Shown here: positions 25,312 to 33,141 of the stretch, piece by piece
Layout: the number at the start of each line of letters is the position of its first letter
Numbering within the stretch: position 1 is the stretch's first letter
DNA from: Streptomyces sp. SAT1
Lineage (GTDB): Bacteria; Actinomycetota; Actinomycetes; Streptomycetales; Streptomycetaceae
DNA length: 64,000 nucleotides
Direction of reading: 5' to 3'
NCBI RefSeq assembly: GCF_001654495.1
Contig: NZ_CP015849.1
Location: forward strand, 2,742,501 to 2,806,500
The notes under the pieces: generated by a model
Database searches by the model: none
Seen by the model: only the letters and a program-made list of their open reading frames with translations
What the model was told of the DNA's origin: nothing
Program-made: the position numbers and the translations under genes

Positions 25312-28300
25312 ATGCAGATCCGGCTGACCGTCGTAGACCCGCTGGGCCCGCCCTCCCCCATGGCCCCAGGGCGCGCCGCGAGCCGAGACGTGCTGGTCAC
25401 GGCCCCCGCGGGCACGGCCCTTGCCGCGGTGGCGTCCGCCCTGGCCGCCGCCGTCGCCGGGGACGGCGGCGCGGCGTCCGAGCGCGGCGCCCGGGAGCCG
25501 GGAGCCGGACCGGTGGTGCTGTACGCGGGCGCGGACCGGCTGGACGCCCAGCGCTGCACGCTCGGCGAGCCCCCGCTGCTGGACGGCGCGGTGCTGTCCG
25601 TGGGCGCCCCCGCCCAGCCCGAGCCGCACCCCGAGCTGGACGAGGCCCCGGCCCGGCTGCATGTGGTCGCCGGTCCGGACGCGGGCGGTGTCCATCTGCT
25701 GCACGGCGGCCAGATCACGGTCGGCCGCTCCGCCGACGCGGACGTCCCGCTCGACGACCCCGACGTGTCCCGCGTGCACTGCGCGGTCACCCTGGCCCCG
25801 GACGGCCGGGTCTCGGTCGCCGACCTCGGCTCCACCAACGGCACCGTGCTGGACGGCCGGCCCGTGGACCCGCGCCCGGTCCGCTTCGTCCCCGGCGCGC
25901 TGCTGCGCGTCGGCGAGTCGGTCCTGCGGCTGACACCGTCGGCGGGCCCCGCCGACCGCCTGGAGACGGCCCCGGACGGCGAGGGCCACGCGCGCGTGGC
26001 GCACACGGCGCACGCCCGAGCCGGGGACGGCGCCGCGGACCACCCGGAGGGCGGTGCGCCCGCGGGCGCGGTGACCACGTCCGGCACCGGCACCGCCGCC
26101 TGGGCCGCCCCCGCGCACACCCCCTCCGACCCCACCGTGGTGCCCGCGCAGGGCGGCGCGCCGCGGATCGAGAGCCGCGGCGGGGACACCCACGCGGGAC
26201 GCTTCGGAGCCACCGGCCGGCCGGCCACCCAACCGGGCGCCCACCCGGAGTACGGCGATCCGGCGGAGTACGGCGATCCGGCGGACCGGGCCGGTGCTCC
26301 GGACGGCGGCCTCGGCGGGAGCGGCCGCAAGGGCACGCCCCTCCGGGGGACCGACGTGCCCCAGGGGCTGCGCAGGCGCGGCGGGCTGGGCGCCTGGGCG
26401 CGGCGGCTGACCGGCGGGCGCGGCGAACCGGCGGAGGCCCGCGACGAGGCGTACGACGGTTACGGCGGCTGCGACGGCTACGACGCCGAGGCGGCCGGCC
26501 TGCCCGACCCGGCCGTGCCCGGGACGGGGACGGCCGGCCGGCTGCCGGAGACCTGGCCGGACCCGGCGGCGCTGCTGCTGACCGCGCTGGGCCCCGGCCC
26601 CCGGCTGTGGGAGCGCGGTCCCGGCCACCCCGAGGCGCTCACGGTGCGCCTGGGCACGGCCGACCGGCCGGCCCCCGACGGCTCGGGGCGGCCGCTGCCC
26701 GCGGTGCCGGTGACCGCGGACCTGCGCGAGGTGGGGGCGCTGGGCCTGGCCGGGCCGCGCGCCCGCCTGTCCGGGCTGGCCCGCGCGGTGCTGGCCCAGC
26801 TCGCCGCGCTGCACTCCCCCGGCACGCTGGAGATCGTGCTGCTCAGCACCGACCGGGCCCGCTCGCCGCAGGAGCGCGCGGCGGAGTGGTCCTGGCTCGG
26901 CTGGCTCCCCCAGGTGCGTCCAGGCCACGGCCAGGACTGCCGGCTCCTGCTGGCCTACGACCGCGAGCAGGCGGCGGCCCGCACCGGCGAACTGCTGCGC
27001 CGCCTGGAGGACCACCTCACGGACACCCGGACCCCGGACCGGACCACGGACCGGACCACGGACCGAGCGACGGGCCAGGCCGCGGACCGGGCCGCGGATC
27101 CGGCCACCGGCCGGGCGGCACCCGCCGAGGGAGCCGGAAGAGCCGAGGCGATCACGCCGTACGCGCCGGAAGCGGTGCCCGCACCGCGGACCGCGGCCGA
27201 CTCCGCCCCCGGCACCCCGGCGGAGGCCGGCCCCGCCTCCGTCCCGCCCGCCCGCCGTCCCTCCTGGGCGCGGGACGAGGAGGCCACCGGTGCCGGTGCC
27301 GGTCACACCGGGCCGTACACGGTGGTCGTCGTGGACGGCGACCCCGGCGGCGCCACGGTGCGCGACGCGCTGGTCCGGCTGGCACAGGAGGGCCCCCGGG
27401 CCGGGATCCACGTGGTCTGCCTCGCGGAGGCGGCGGCCGCCTCGCCCACCTCGCCGGTGACGGAGACGTACGAGGCGGCGTGCGCGGTGTCGCCGGTGTT
27501 CCGGGAGTGCGGGGCCGTCGCCCTGCTCAGCGGCGACGTGGCGACGGCGCTGCACCTGATGCGGGTGGCGCGCGCGGACGGCCGGGCGCGCGGGCCGGTG
27601 GCTCCGGGCACCGTGGCCGTGCTCGACGCCGTCTCCCCGGCCTGGGCCGAGCGGTTCGCGCGGGCGCTGGCGCCGCTGCGGCCGGCGGACGGGCCGGAGG
27701 GAGCGGAGGGGAACCGGCCCGCGCGGGTGTCGGCCCCGCTGCCGCTGTCGGCCCGCCTGCTGGACGAGCTGGGGCTGGCCCGTGCCACCCCGGCGTCCCT
27801 CCAGGCGCGCTGGGCGGACGCCGACGACGACAGCGGGGCCGTGGGCGGCCGGGCCTGCGCGATACTCGGGGCCGGTCCGCGCGGGCCGGTCTGCGCGGAC
27901 CTGGTGGCCGACGGACCGCATCTGCTCGTCGAGGGACCGGCGGGCAGCGGCCGTACGGAGCTGCTGCGCTCGGTCGTGGCCTCGCTGGCCTCCGCCGAGC
28001 GTCCCGACCGGCTCGGCGTGGTGCTGGTGGACGGCCGCGACGGCACCGGCACCGGCGGACCTGCCGAGGGCCTGCGGGTGTGCACGGACGTCCCGCATGT
28101 GACCACCCATCTCACGGCCAACGACCCGGTGCGCATGCGGGAGTTCGCGCAGTCGCTGAGCGCCGAGCTGAAGCGGCGGGCGGAGCTGCTGGGGATAACC
28201 GACTTCGCCGCCTGGCACGGGCGGCGGACGGGAAGCGGCCGGGTCGTCGCCCAGCGCACCGCGCCCCCGGGCACCCCGGCGGGCGCCGGGGCGGGAGCGG

Positions 28301-28929
28301 CCGATCTCGACACGCCGCCCAGCTCCACCCTGCGGCTGCGGCCCGCGGCGGCGCGGGCGCGGGCCGAGGCGGCGCCGCCGCTGCCCCGGCTGGTGGTGGT
28401 CGTCGACGATCTGGACGCCCTGGTCTCCCCGGCGCTCGGTTCGCCCGGCCGGCCCGCCGCCGGTTCGGTGGTCCGCGCGCTGGAGGCGGTGGCCCGGGAG
28501 GGCGAGCGGCTGGGCGTCCATCTGGTGGCGGCCACCGCGCCGGGCGGCCGGACGGAGCGGACCGAACCGGTCCGCCGCGCCACGCTGCGCGTCCTGCTGG
28601 AGCCGCCGGTGTCCGGCCGCGGGAGCGCCCCGGCGGGCGCGCCCGGCCCGGAGGCCGCGGGCAGCCCGGCGCCGGGGCGGGGCCGGCTGACCACCGCCGA
28701 CGGGCGGGCGACGCCCTTCCAGGGCGGCCGGGTGACGGGCCGTATCCCGCGCACCGCGACCCAGCGCCCCACGGTGGTGCCGCTGGACTGGCACCGCATG
28801 GGCGATCCGCCCACCCGCCGCTCGGTGCGGGAGCTGGGCAACGGCCCGACCGATCTGGCGCTGCTGGCGAGCGCGCTGGAGCGGGCGGCGCGTGAGGTGT
28901 CGGCGGCCCGGGTGCCGTCCCTGATCTGA
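25312..28929 (+). CDS. FHA domain-containing FtsK/SpoIIIE-like protein
   Basis: The 1205-aa protein starts from ATG 25312 (MQIRLTVVDPLGPPS). Residues about 115-215 form an FHA domain: ITVGRSADADVPLDDPDVSRVHCAV and LGSTNGTVLDGR, with conserved Gly-Arg, Ser-Arg-His and Asn. A long Pro/Ala/Gly-rich linker follows, then an FtsK/SpoIIIE-type ATPase region. Its P-loop reads GPAGSGRT (875-882), with Arg where Walker A has Lys; Walker B-like LVVVVDDLDAL is near 1027-1037. No TM segments are visible, unlike FtsK or EccC. It is transcribed away from pkaA, so it may be a phospho-Thr-reading partner of the kinases (inference). Confidence 0.8.
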   Translation: MQIRLTVVDPLGPPSPMAPGRAASRDVLVTAPAGTALAAVASALAAAVAGDGGAASERGAREPGAGPVVLYAGADRLDAQRCTLGEPPLLDGAVLSVGAPAQPEPHPELDEAPARLHVVAGPDAGGVHLLHGGQITVGRSADADVPLDDPDVSRVHCAVTLAPDGRVSVADLGSTNGTVLDGRPVDPRPVRFVPGALLRVGESVLRLTPSAGPADRLETAPDGEGHARVAHTAHARAGDGAADHPEGGAPAGAVTTSGTGTAAWAAPAHTPSDPTVVPAQGGAPRIESRGGDTHAGRFGATGRPATQPGAHPEYGDPAEYGDPADRAGAPDGGLGGSGRKGTPLRGTDVPQGLRRRGGLGAWARRLTGGRGEPAEARDEAYDGYGGCDGYDAEAAGLPDPAVPGTGTAGRLPETWPDPAALLLTALGPGPRLWERGPGHPEALTVRLGTADRPAPDGSGRPLPAVPVTADLREVGALGLAGPRARLSGLARAVLAQLAALHSPGTLEIVLLSTDRARSPQERAAEWSWLGWLPQVRPGHGQDCRLLLAYDREQAAARTGELLRRLEDHLTDTRTPDRTTDRTTDRATGQAADRAADPATGRAAPAEGAGRAEAITPYAPEAVPAPRTAADSAPGTPAEAGPASVPPARRPSWARDEEATGAGAGHTGPYTVVVVDGDPGGATVRDALVRLAQEGPRAGIHVVCLAEAAAASPTSPVTETYEAACAVSPVFRECGAVALLSGDVATALHLMRVARADGRARGPVAPGTVAVLDAVSPAWAERFARALAPLRPADGPEGAEGNRPARVSAPLPLSARLLDELGLARATPASLQARWADADDDSGAVGGRACAILGAGPRGPVCADLVADGPHLLVEGPAGSGRTELLRSVVASLASAERPDRLGVVLVDGRDGTGTGGPAEGLRVCTDVPHVTTHLTANDPVRMREFAQSLSAELKRRAELLGITDFAAWHGRRTGSGRVVAQRTAPPGTPAGAGAGAADLDTPPSSTLRLRPAAARARAEAAPPLPRLVVVVDDLDALVSPALGSPGRPAAGSVVRALEAVAREGERLGVHLVAATAPGGRTERTEPVRRATLRVLLEPPVSGRGSAPAGAPGPEAAGSPAPGRGRLTTADGRATPFQGGRVTGRIPRTATQRPTVVPLDWHRMGDPPTRRSVRELGNGPTDLALLASALERAAREVSAARVPSLI

Positions 28930-28991
28930 GGGAATCGCGAGCGCCGCTCCGGTGCGGCTCGTCGCCCCGGCGAGCCGCGCGCGATTCCCTC
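28928..28991 (+). terminator. Terminator of the FHA-FtsK-like gene
   Basis: GAGGGAATCGCG and CGCGATTCCCTC form a 12-bp outer stem starting inside the stop codon. An inner stem (GCGGCTCG with CGAGCCGC) makes a branched hairpin. Confidence 0.75.
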
Positions 28992-29139
28992 TCGAACTGC
29001 GCTGACGCGCCGTCACGACCTGGTCACGATCGGGGCGTTGACGTGCCGGGCGCTCTTGCCGACCCGCGGGCCCCGGCGTAGGACAGTGCACCACGGGACA
29101 GTGCTCGGACGTTCGACGAGGACGAAGAACGGGGCAGTG

Positions 29140-30612
29140 ATGCGCAGCACGAGCGGCACCATCCGGACCGTGCGGTCCGCCAGGTCCACCACCCGAACCA
29201 CCCGATCCAGCCGGTCCACCCGCACCAGCCGCACCAGCCGCACCACCCGATCCTCCGCCAGGCTCGCGGCGGTCGCCGTCGCCGGGGCGCTGGCGCTCTC
29301 CCTGACCGCGTGCGGCGGTTCGGACGACGACAAGAAGACCGACGCGAGCCCCAGCAGCGGCGGGGACGGCGGGAGCGGCGCCACCGTCACCCTGCCCAGG
29401 CTGGACGGCGCCTCCCTGGAGGTCGCCGCCGTCTGGACCGGCGCCGAGCAGGCCAACTTCAAGAAGGTCCTCGCGGAGTTCACCCGGCGCACCGGCGCCA
29501 AGGTCACCTTCGTCCCCGCGCAGGACCCGATCGTCAACTTCCTCGGTTCGAAGATCGCCGGCGGCCAGCCGCCGGACGTGGCACTGCTCCCGCAGCCGGG
29601 CGCCGTCAGGCAGGCCGTGGAGAAGAAGTGGGCCAAGCCGCTCGGCGCCGAGGCACAGGCGCAGCTCGCCAAGAACTACTCGCAGGGCTGGCAGGACATC
29701 GGCAAGGTCGACGGCAAGCAGTACGCCGCCTACTACAAGGCCGCCAACAAGTCGCTGATCTGGTACAACGCCAAGGTCTTCGAGAACGCCGGGGCGGGCG
29801 AGCCCAAGACCTGGAAGGACCTGCTGGCCACCGCGCAGACGGTCTACGACTCCGGGGTGACCCCGTTCTCCGTGGGCGGCGCCGACGGGTGGACCCTCAC
29901 CGACTGGTTCGAGAACGTCTATCTGTCCCAGGCGGGCCCGGAGAAGTACGACCAGCTCGCCCAGCACAAGATCAAGTGGACGGACCCGTCCGTCAGGCAG
30001 GCCCTCACCACGCTCGCGCAGATCTGGTCCAGGAAGGACTATGTCGCGGGCGGGCAGAGCGGCGCGCTCCAGGTGGAGTTCCCGGCGTCGGTCACCCAGA
30101 CCTTCACCGGCGGCGACCAGCCGAAGGCCGCCATGGTCTACGAGGGCGACTTCGCGCAGGTCAACATCGGCGAGACCAAGGCGAAGGTGGGCACGGACGC
30201 CAAGGTGTTCCCGTTCCCGGCCGTGGGCGCGAGCGCACCGGTGGTCTCCGGCGGCGACGCGGCGGTGGTCTTCAAGGACTCCAAGGCGGCGCAGGCCCTG
30301 GTCACCTTCCTGGCCTCGTCGGACGCGGCGACCATCCAGGCGAAGCTCGGCGGCTATCTCTCGCCGAACAAGAACGTGCCGGAGTCGGCGTACCCGAACG
30401 ACGTGCAGCGCAAGATCGCCAAGGCGCTGGTCGCGTCGGGCGACGACTTCCGCTTCGACATGTCCGACCAGGCCCCGCAGGCGTTCGGCGGCACGCCCGG
30501 CAAGGGCGAGTGGAAGGACCTCCAGGACTTCCTGAAGAACCCGTCGGACGTCGCGGGCGCCCAGGCGAGACTGGAGAAGGACGCGGCGGCTGCGTACGGC
30601 GGCGGGAGCTGA
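29140..30612 (+). CDS. Sugar ABC transporter substrate-binding lipoprotein (CUT1 type)
   Basis: The 490-aa protein is a family 1 extracellular solute-binding protein, from ATG 29140 (an in-frame GTG precedes it directly). The lipobox LTAC-GG follows an unusually long basic n-region, about 35 residues of alternating Arg with Thr/Ser. Body motifs include AVWTGAEQANFKKVLAEF, WYNAKVFENAG, PKTWKDLLATAQ and AAMVYEGDFAQ, as in carbohydrate-binding proteins. It is first gene of the operon with two permeases. No ATPase is encoded nearby, so it probably uses a shared MsiK-type ATPase, as is usual in Streptomyces. Confidence 0.9.
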   Translation: MRSTSGTIRTVRSARSTTRTTRSSRSTRTSRTSRTTRSSARLAAVAVAGALALSLTACGGSDDDKKTDASPSSGGDGGSGATVTLPRLDGASLEVAAVWTGAEQANFKKVLAEFTRRTGAKVTFVPAQDPIVNFLGSKIAGGQPPDVALLPQPGAVRQAVEKKWAKPLGAEAQAQLAKNYSQGWQDIGKVDGKQYAAYYKAANKSLIWYNAKVFENAGAGEPKTWKDLLATAQTVYDSGVTPFSVGGADGWTLTDWFENVYLSQAGPEKYDQLAQHKIKWTDPSVRQALTTLAQIWSRKDYVAGGQSGALQVEFPASVTQTFTGGDQPKAAMVYEGDFAQVNIGETKAKVGTDAKVFPFPAVGASAPVVSGGDAAVVFKDSKAAQALVTFLASSDAATIQAKLGGYLSPNKNVPESAYPNDVQRKIAKALVASGDDFRFDMSDQAPQAFGGTPGKGEWKDLQDFLKNPSDVAGAQARLEKDAAAAYGGGS

Positions 30613-30619
30613 TCCGGCG

Positions 30620-31975
30620 ATGACGCCGGCCGCCGCCGAGGGGGTCGCCGGGAGCACCGCGTCCCCCTCCGCCCCTCCGCCGAAGCGCAAGAGCGTGACC
30701 GGCACCCGCAGGACCGTGGCGGTGCTGTTCCTGCTGCCCGCCCTGGTACTGCTCGGCGCGCTCGTGGTCTACCCGATCGGGTACTCGCTCGTCCGCAGCT
30801 TCTACGACTCCTCGGGCGACTCCTTCGCCGGGTTCGACAACTACCGGGCCCTGTTCACCGACGACGGCATCCGCACCGCGCTGAAGAACAACATCATCTG
30901 GGTGGTGGCCGCCCCGGCGGTGGCCACCGCGCTCGGGCTGGTCTTCGCGGTGCTGACCGAACGGGTGCGCTGGGGCACGGCGTTCAAGCTGGTCGTCTTC
31001 ATGCCGATGGCCATCTCGATGCTCGCGGCCGGGATCATCTTCCGGCTGGTCTACGACCAGGACCCGGACAAGGGCGTCGCCAACGCGGTGTGGGTCGGCG
31101 TCCATGACACGTTCGCGCGGTCCTCGGCGTTCCCGAAGGCCCACCCGGGCCGCGACTCGCCGCTCAGGCCCGACCACGGCGGCTTCCTCACCACGGAGCC
31201 GGTGCACACCGGCCGGCCGGTGGCGCTGCCGCTGGTCGGGGTCGCCCCCGACCAGATGCCGGACGGTGCGAAGCGGGCCGTCGAGGCGACGGCCGATCCG
31301 GGGAAGATCACCGGCACCGCCTGGCAGGACTTCACCCGCGGCAAGGGCGTCGGCAGGCCCGGCGCGGTCGACCCGTCCGAACTGGGCTACGACGGCATGC
31401 GGATCGAGGCGGTCAAGGGCGGTTCGGTGGTGGCCCGCACGAAGGCCGCGGCCGACGGCACCTTCACGCTGCCCGCCGCGGCCGACGGCGCCCTGCTGCG
31501 GCTGCCCGCCGACAACTTCAAGGCCCCGTACAACGGCGTGGACTGGCTGGGCCCGTCGCTGGTCACCCCGGCCATCATCGGCGCGTACGTGTGGATGTGG
31601 GCCGGGTTCGCCATGGTGCTGATCGCGGCGGGGCTCGCGGGCGTGCCGCGGGAGCTGCTGGAGGCCGCCCGGGTGGACGGGGCCAACGAGTGGCAGGTGT
31701 TCCGCCGGATCACCGTGCCGCTGCTGGCGCCGGTGCTCGCGGTCGTCGCGGTCACTCTGATGATCAACGTACTGAAGATCTTCGACCTGGTCTTCATCAT
31801 CGCGCCCGGCTCCTCGCAGGACGACGCCAACGTGCTGGCCCTGGAGCTGTACCGCAAGGGCTTCTCCGAGGGCCGCCCCGGCGTGGCCAGCGCGATCTCG
31901 GTGTTCCTGCTGCTCCTGGTGATCCCGGTGATGGTGTTCAACATGCGGCGGCTGCGGCGGGAGGTGCGGCGATGA
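30620..31975 (+). CDS. Sugar ABC transporter permease (MalF-like) with extracellular insert domain
   Basis: The 451-aa protein has TM1 at 32-52, then helices at about 92-112 and 120-142. An about 145-residue insert (160-305) follows before the remaining helices, including GAYVWMWAGFAMVLIAAGL. The EAA loop AARVDGANEWQVFRRITVPLLAP contacts the ATPase. The insert ends in GMRIEAVKGGSVV...AAADGTFTLPAAADGALLRL, which looks like a beta-sandwich of carboxypeptidase-regulatory type. Ordinary MalF-type permeases of this size class lack it. The stop codon overlaps the next ATG. Confidence 0.88.
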   Translation: MTPAAAEGVAGSTASPSAPPPKRKSVTGTRRTVAVLFLLPALVLLGALVVYPIGYSLVRSFYDSSGDSFAGFDNYRALFTDDGIRTALKNNIIWVVAAPAVATALGLVFAVLTERVRWGTAFKLVVFMPMAISMLAAGIIFRLVYDQDPDKGVANAVWVGVHDTFARSSAFPKAHPGRDSPLRPDHGGFLTTEPVHTGRPVALPLVGVAPDQMPDGAKRAVEATADPGKITGTAWQDFTRGKGVGRPGAVDPSELGYDGMRIEAVKGGSVVARTKAAADGTFTLPAAADGALLRLPADNFKAPYNGVDWLGPSLVTPAIIGAYVWMWAGFAMVLIAAGLAGVPRELLEAARVDGANEWQVFRRITVPLLAPVLAVVAVTLMINVLKIFDLVFIIAPGSSQDDANVLALELYRKGFSEGRPGVASAISVFLLLLVIPVMVFNMRRLRREVRR

Positions 31976-32067
31976 GGGCATCCCACACGTTCTGCCGGGG
32001 GTCCGGGGGTCGCCCCCCGGATGGACACAGCAACATGAGGCGACTGCGGCGGGAGGTGCGGCGATGA
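31939..32067 (+). repeat. 37-bp direct repeat flanking a 55-bp GC palindrome insertion
   Basis: The 37 bp ending at the permease stop (31939-31975) recur at 32031-32067 with two mismatches. Between the copies lie 55 bp containing a hairpin (32002-32021: TCCGGGGG, loop TCGC, CCCCCGGA). The net insertion is 92 bp. Confidence 0.9.
31972..32067 (+). CDS. Relay mini-ORF between the two permease genes
   Basis: A 31-codon frame (MRASHTFCRGSGG... ending NMRRLRREVRR) begins with an ATG overlapping the first permease's TGA and ends with a TGA overlapping the second permease's ATG (ATGA at both ends). Its last 11 residues copy the first permease's C-terminus. It most likely arose from duplication and serves only to pass ribosomes on to the second permease; a product role is not implied. 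Confidence 0.45.
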   Translation: MRASHTFCRGSGGRPPDGHSNMRRLRREVRR

Positions 32068-32975
32068 CGGCCGAGGCGGTCACCGAGGCGCGGGCGGTGC
32101 CCGCCGCGCCGCCCGCGCGGGCCCGTCGCCCGCTCGGCTCCCGGCTCGCGGAGATCGCGGGCGGGAGCGTGGTGCGGGTGTTCCTGATCCTGGTGGGCCT
32201 GTTCTGGCTGGTCCCCACGATCGGGCTGCTGCTGTCCTCGCTGCGCTCCCCGGAGGACATGAGCGCGAGCGGCTGGTGGACCGTGTTCACCCGGCCCTCC
32301 CAGCTGACCTTCGGCAGCTACCGGAAGCTGCTGGAGAACGGCGACATCACCCACTCCCTGCTCAACACCGCCCTGATCACCGTCCCGGCGACGGTCCTGG
32401 TGGTCGTGGTCGGCTCGCTGGCCGGCTACGCGTTCGCCTGGATGGAGTTCCCGGGCCGCGACTGGTGGTTCCTGGCCGTGGTGGGCCTGCTGGTCGTGCC
32501 GGTGCAGGTGGCGCTCATCCCGATCGCCGAACTCTTCGGGAAGATCGGCCTGTTCGGGACCGTCTTCGGGGTGATCCTCTTCCACACCGGCTTCGGACTG
32601 CCGTTCGCGGTGTTCCTGCTGCGGAACTTCTTCGCGGAGATCCCGCGCGAACTGCTGGAGGCGGCCCGCCTCGACGGCGCCGGTGAACTGCGCCTGTTCG
32701 CCCGGGTCGTGCTGCCGCTGGGCGGGCCGGCCATCGCGAGCCTCGGCATCTTCCAGTTCCTGTGGGTGTGGAACGACATGCTGGTCGCGCTGGTGTTCAC
32801 CAAGTCCGGCACCCAGCCGATCACCGTGGCCCTGCAGACCCAGGTGCGCCAGTTCGGCAACAACGTCGACGTGCTGGCGCCGGGCGCGTTCATCTCGATG
32901 GTGATCCCGCTGGCCGTGTTCTTCGCCTTCCAGCGGCAGTTCGTGTCCGGCGTGATGGCGGGCGCGGTCAAGTAG
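32064..32975 (+). CDS. Sugar ABC transporter permease (MalG-like)
   Basis: The 303-aa inner-membrane permease has six predicted TM helices. The EAA loop is EAARLDGAGELRLFARVVLPLGGP (about 193-216), and there is the MalG-type motif HTGFGLPFAVFLLRNFF. The terminal FQRQFVSGVMAGAVK is characteristic of the family. It forms the channel with the upstream permease. ATG 32064 overlaps the mini-ORF stop. Confidence 0.93.
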   Translation: MTAEAVTEARAVPAAPPARARRPLGSRLAEIAGGSVVRVFLILVGLFWLVPTIGLLLSSLRSPEDMSASGWWTVFTRPSQLTFGSYRKLLENGDITHSLLNTALITVPATVLVVVVGSLAGYAFAWMEFPGRDWWFLAVVGLLVVPVQVALIPIAELFGKIGLFGTVFGVILFHTGFGLPFAVFLLRNFFAEIPRELLEAARLDGAGELRLFARVVLPLGGPAIASLGIFQFLWVWNDMLVALVFTKSGTQPITVALQTQVRQFGNNVDVLAPGAFISMVIPLAVFFAFQRQFVSGVMAGAVK

Positions 32976-33003
32976 CCGCGCGGGCGGCCGCGTACGGCAC
33001 AGG

Positions 33004-33027
33004 GGGCGGACCGGCACCGGTCCGCCC
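33004..33027 (+). terminator. Terminator of the sugar transporter operon
   Basis: GGGCGGACCGG pairs with CCGGTCCGCCC (11 bp, 2-nt loop), followed by TCTTCC, 28 bp beyond the last permease stop. Confidence 0.8.
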
Positions 33028-33141
33028 TCTTCCGTTCACCCACGGTCCCCCATATGCCGTAGCGAACCGTAACCCATTCACTCCATCGGCCGTTTCCGGG
33101 CACGGCAGCACCGACCGCCCGCGCGACCCTTGGATGTCCCG

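Noticed and set aside
29038..29139. Upstream extension of the sugar-binding lipoprotein
   Set aside because: The ATG at 29140 already gives a long n-region; the extension adds non-conserved sequence before a signal peptide.
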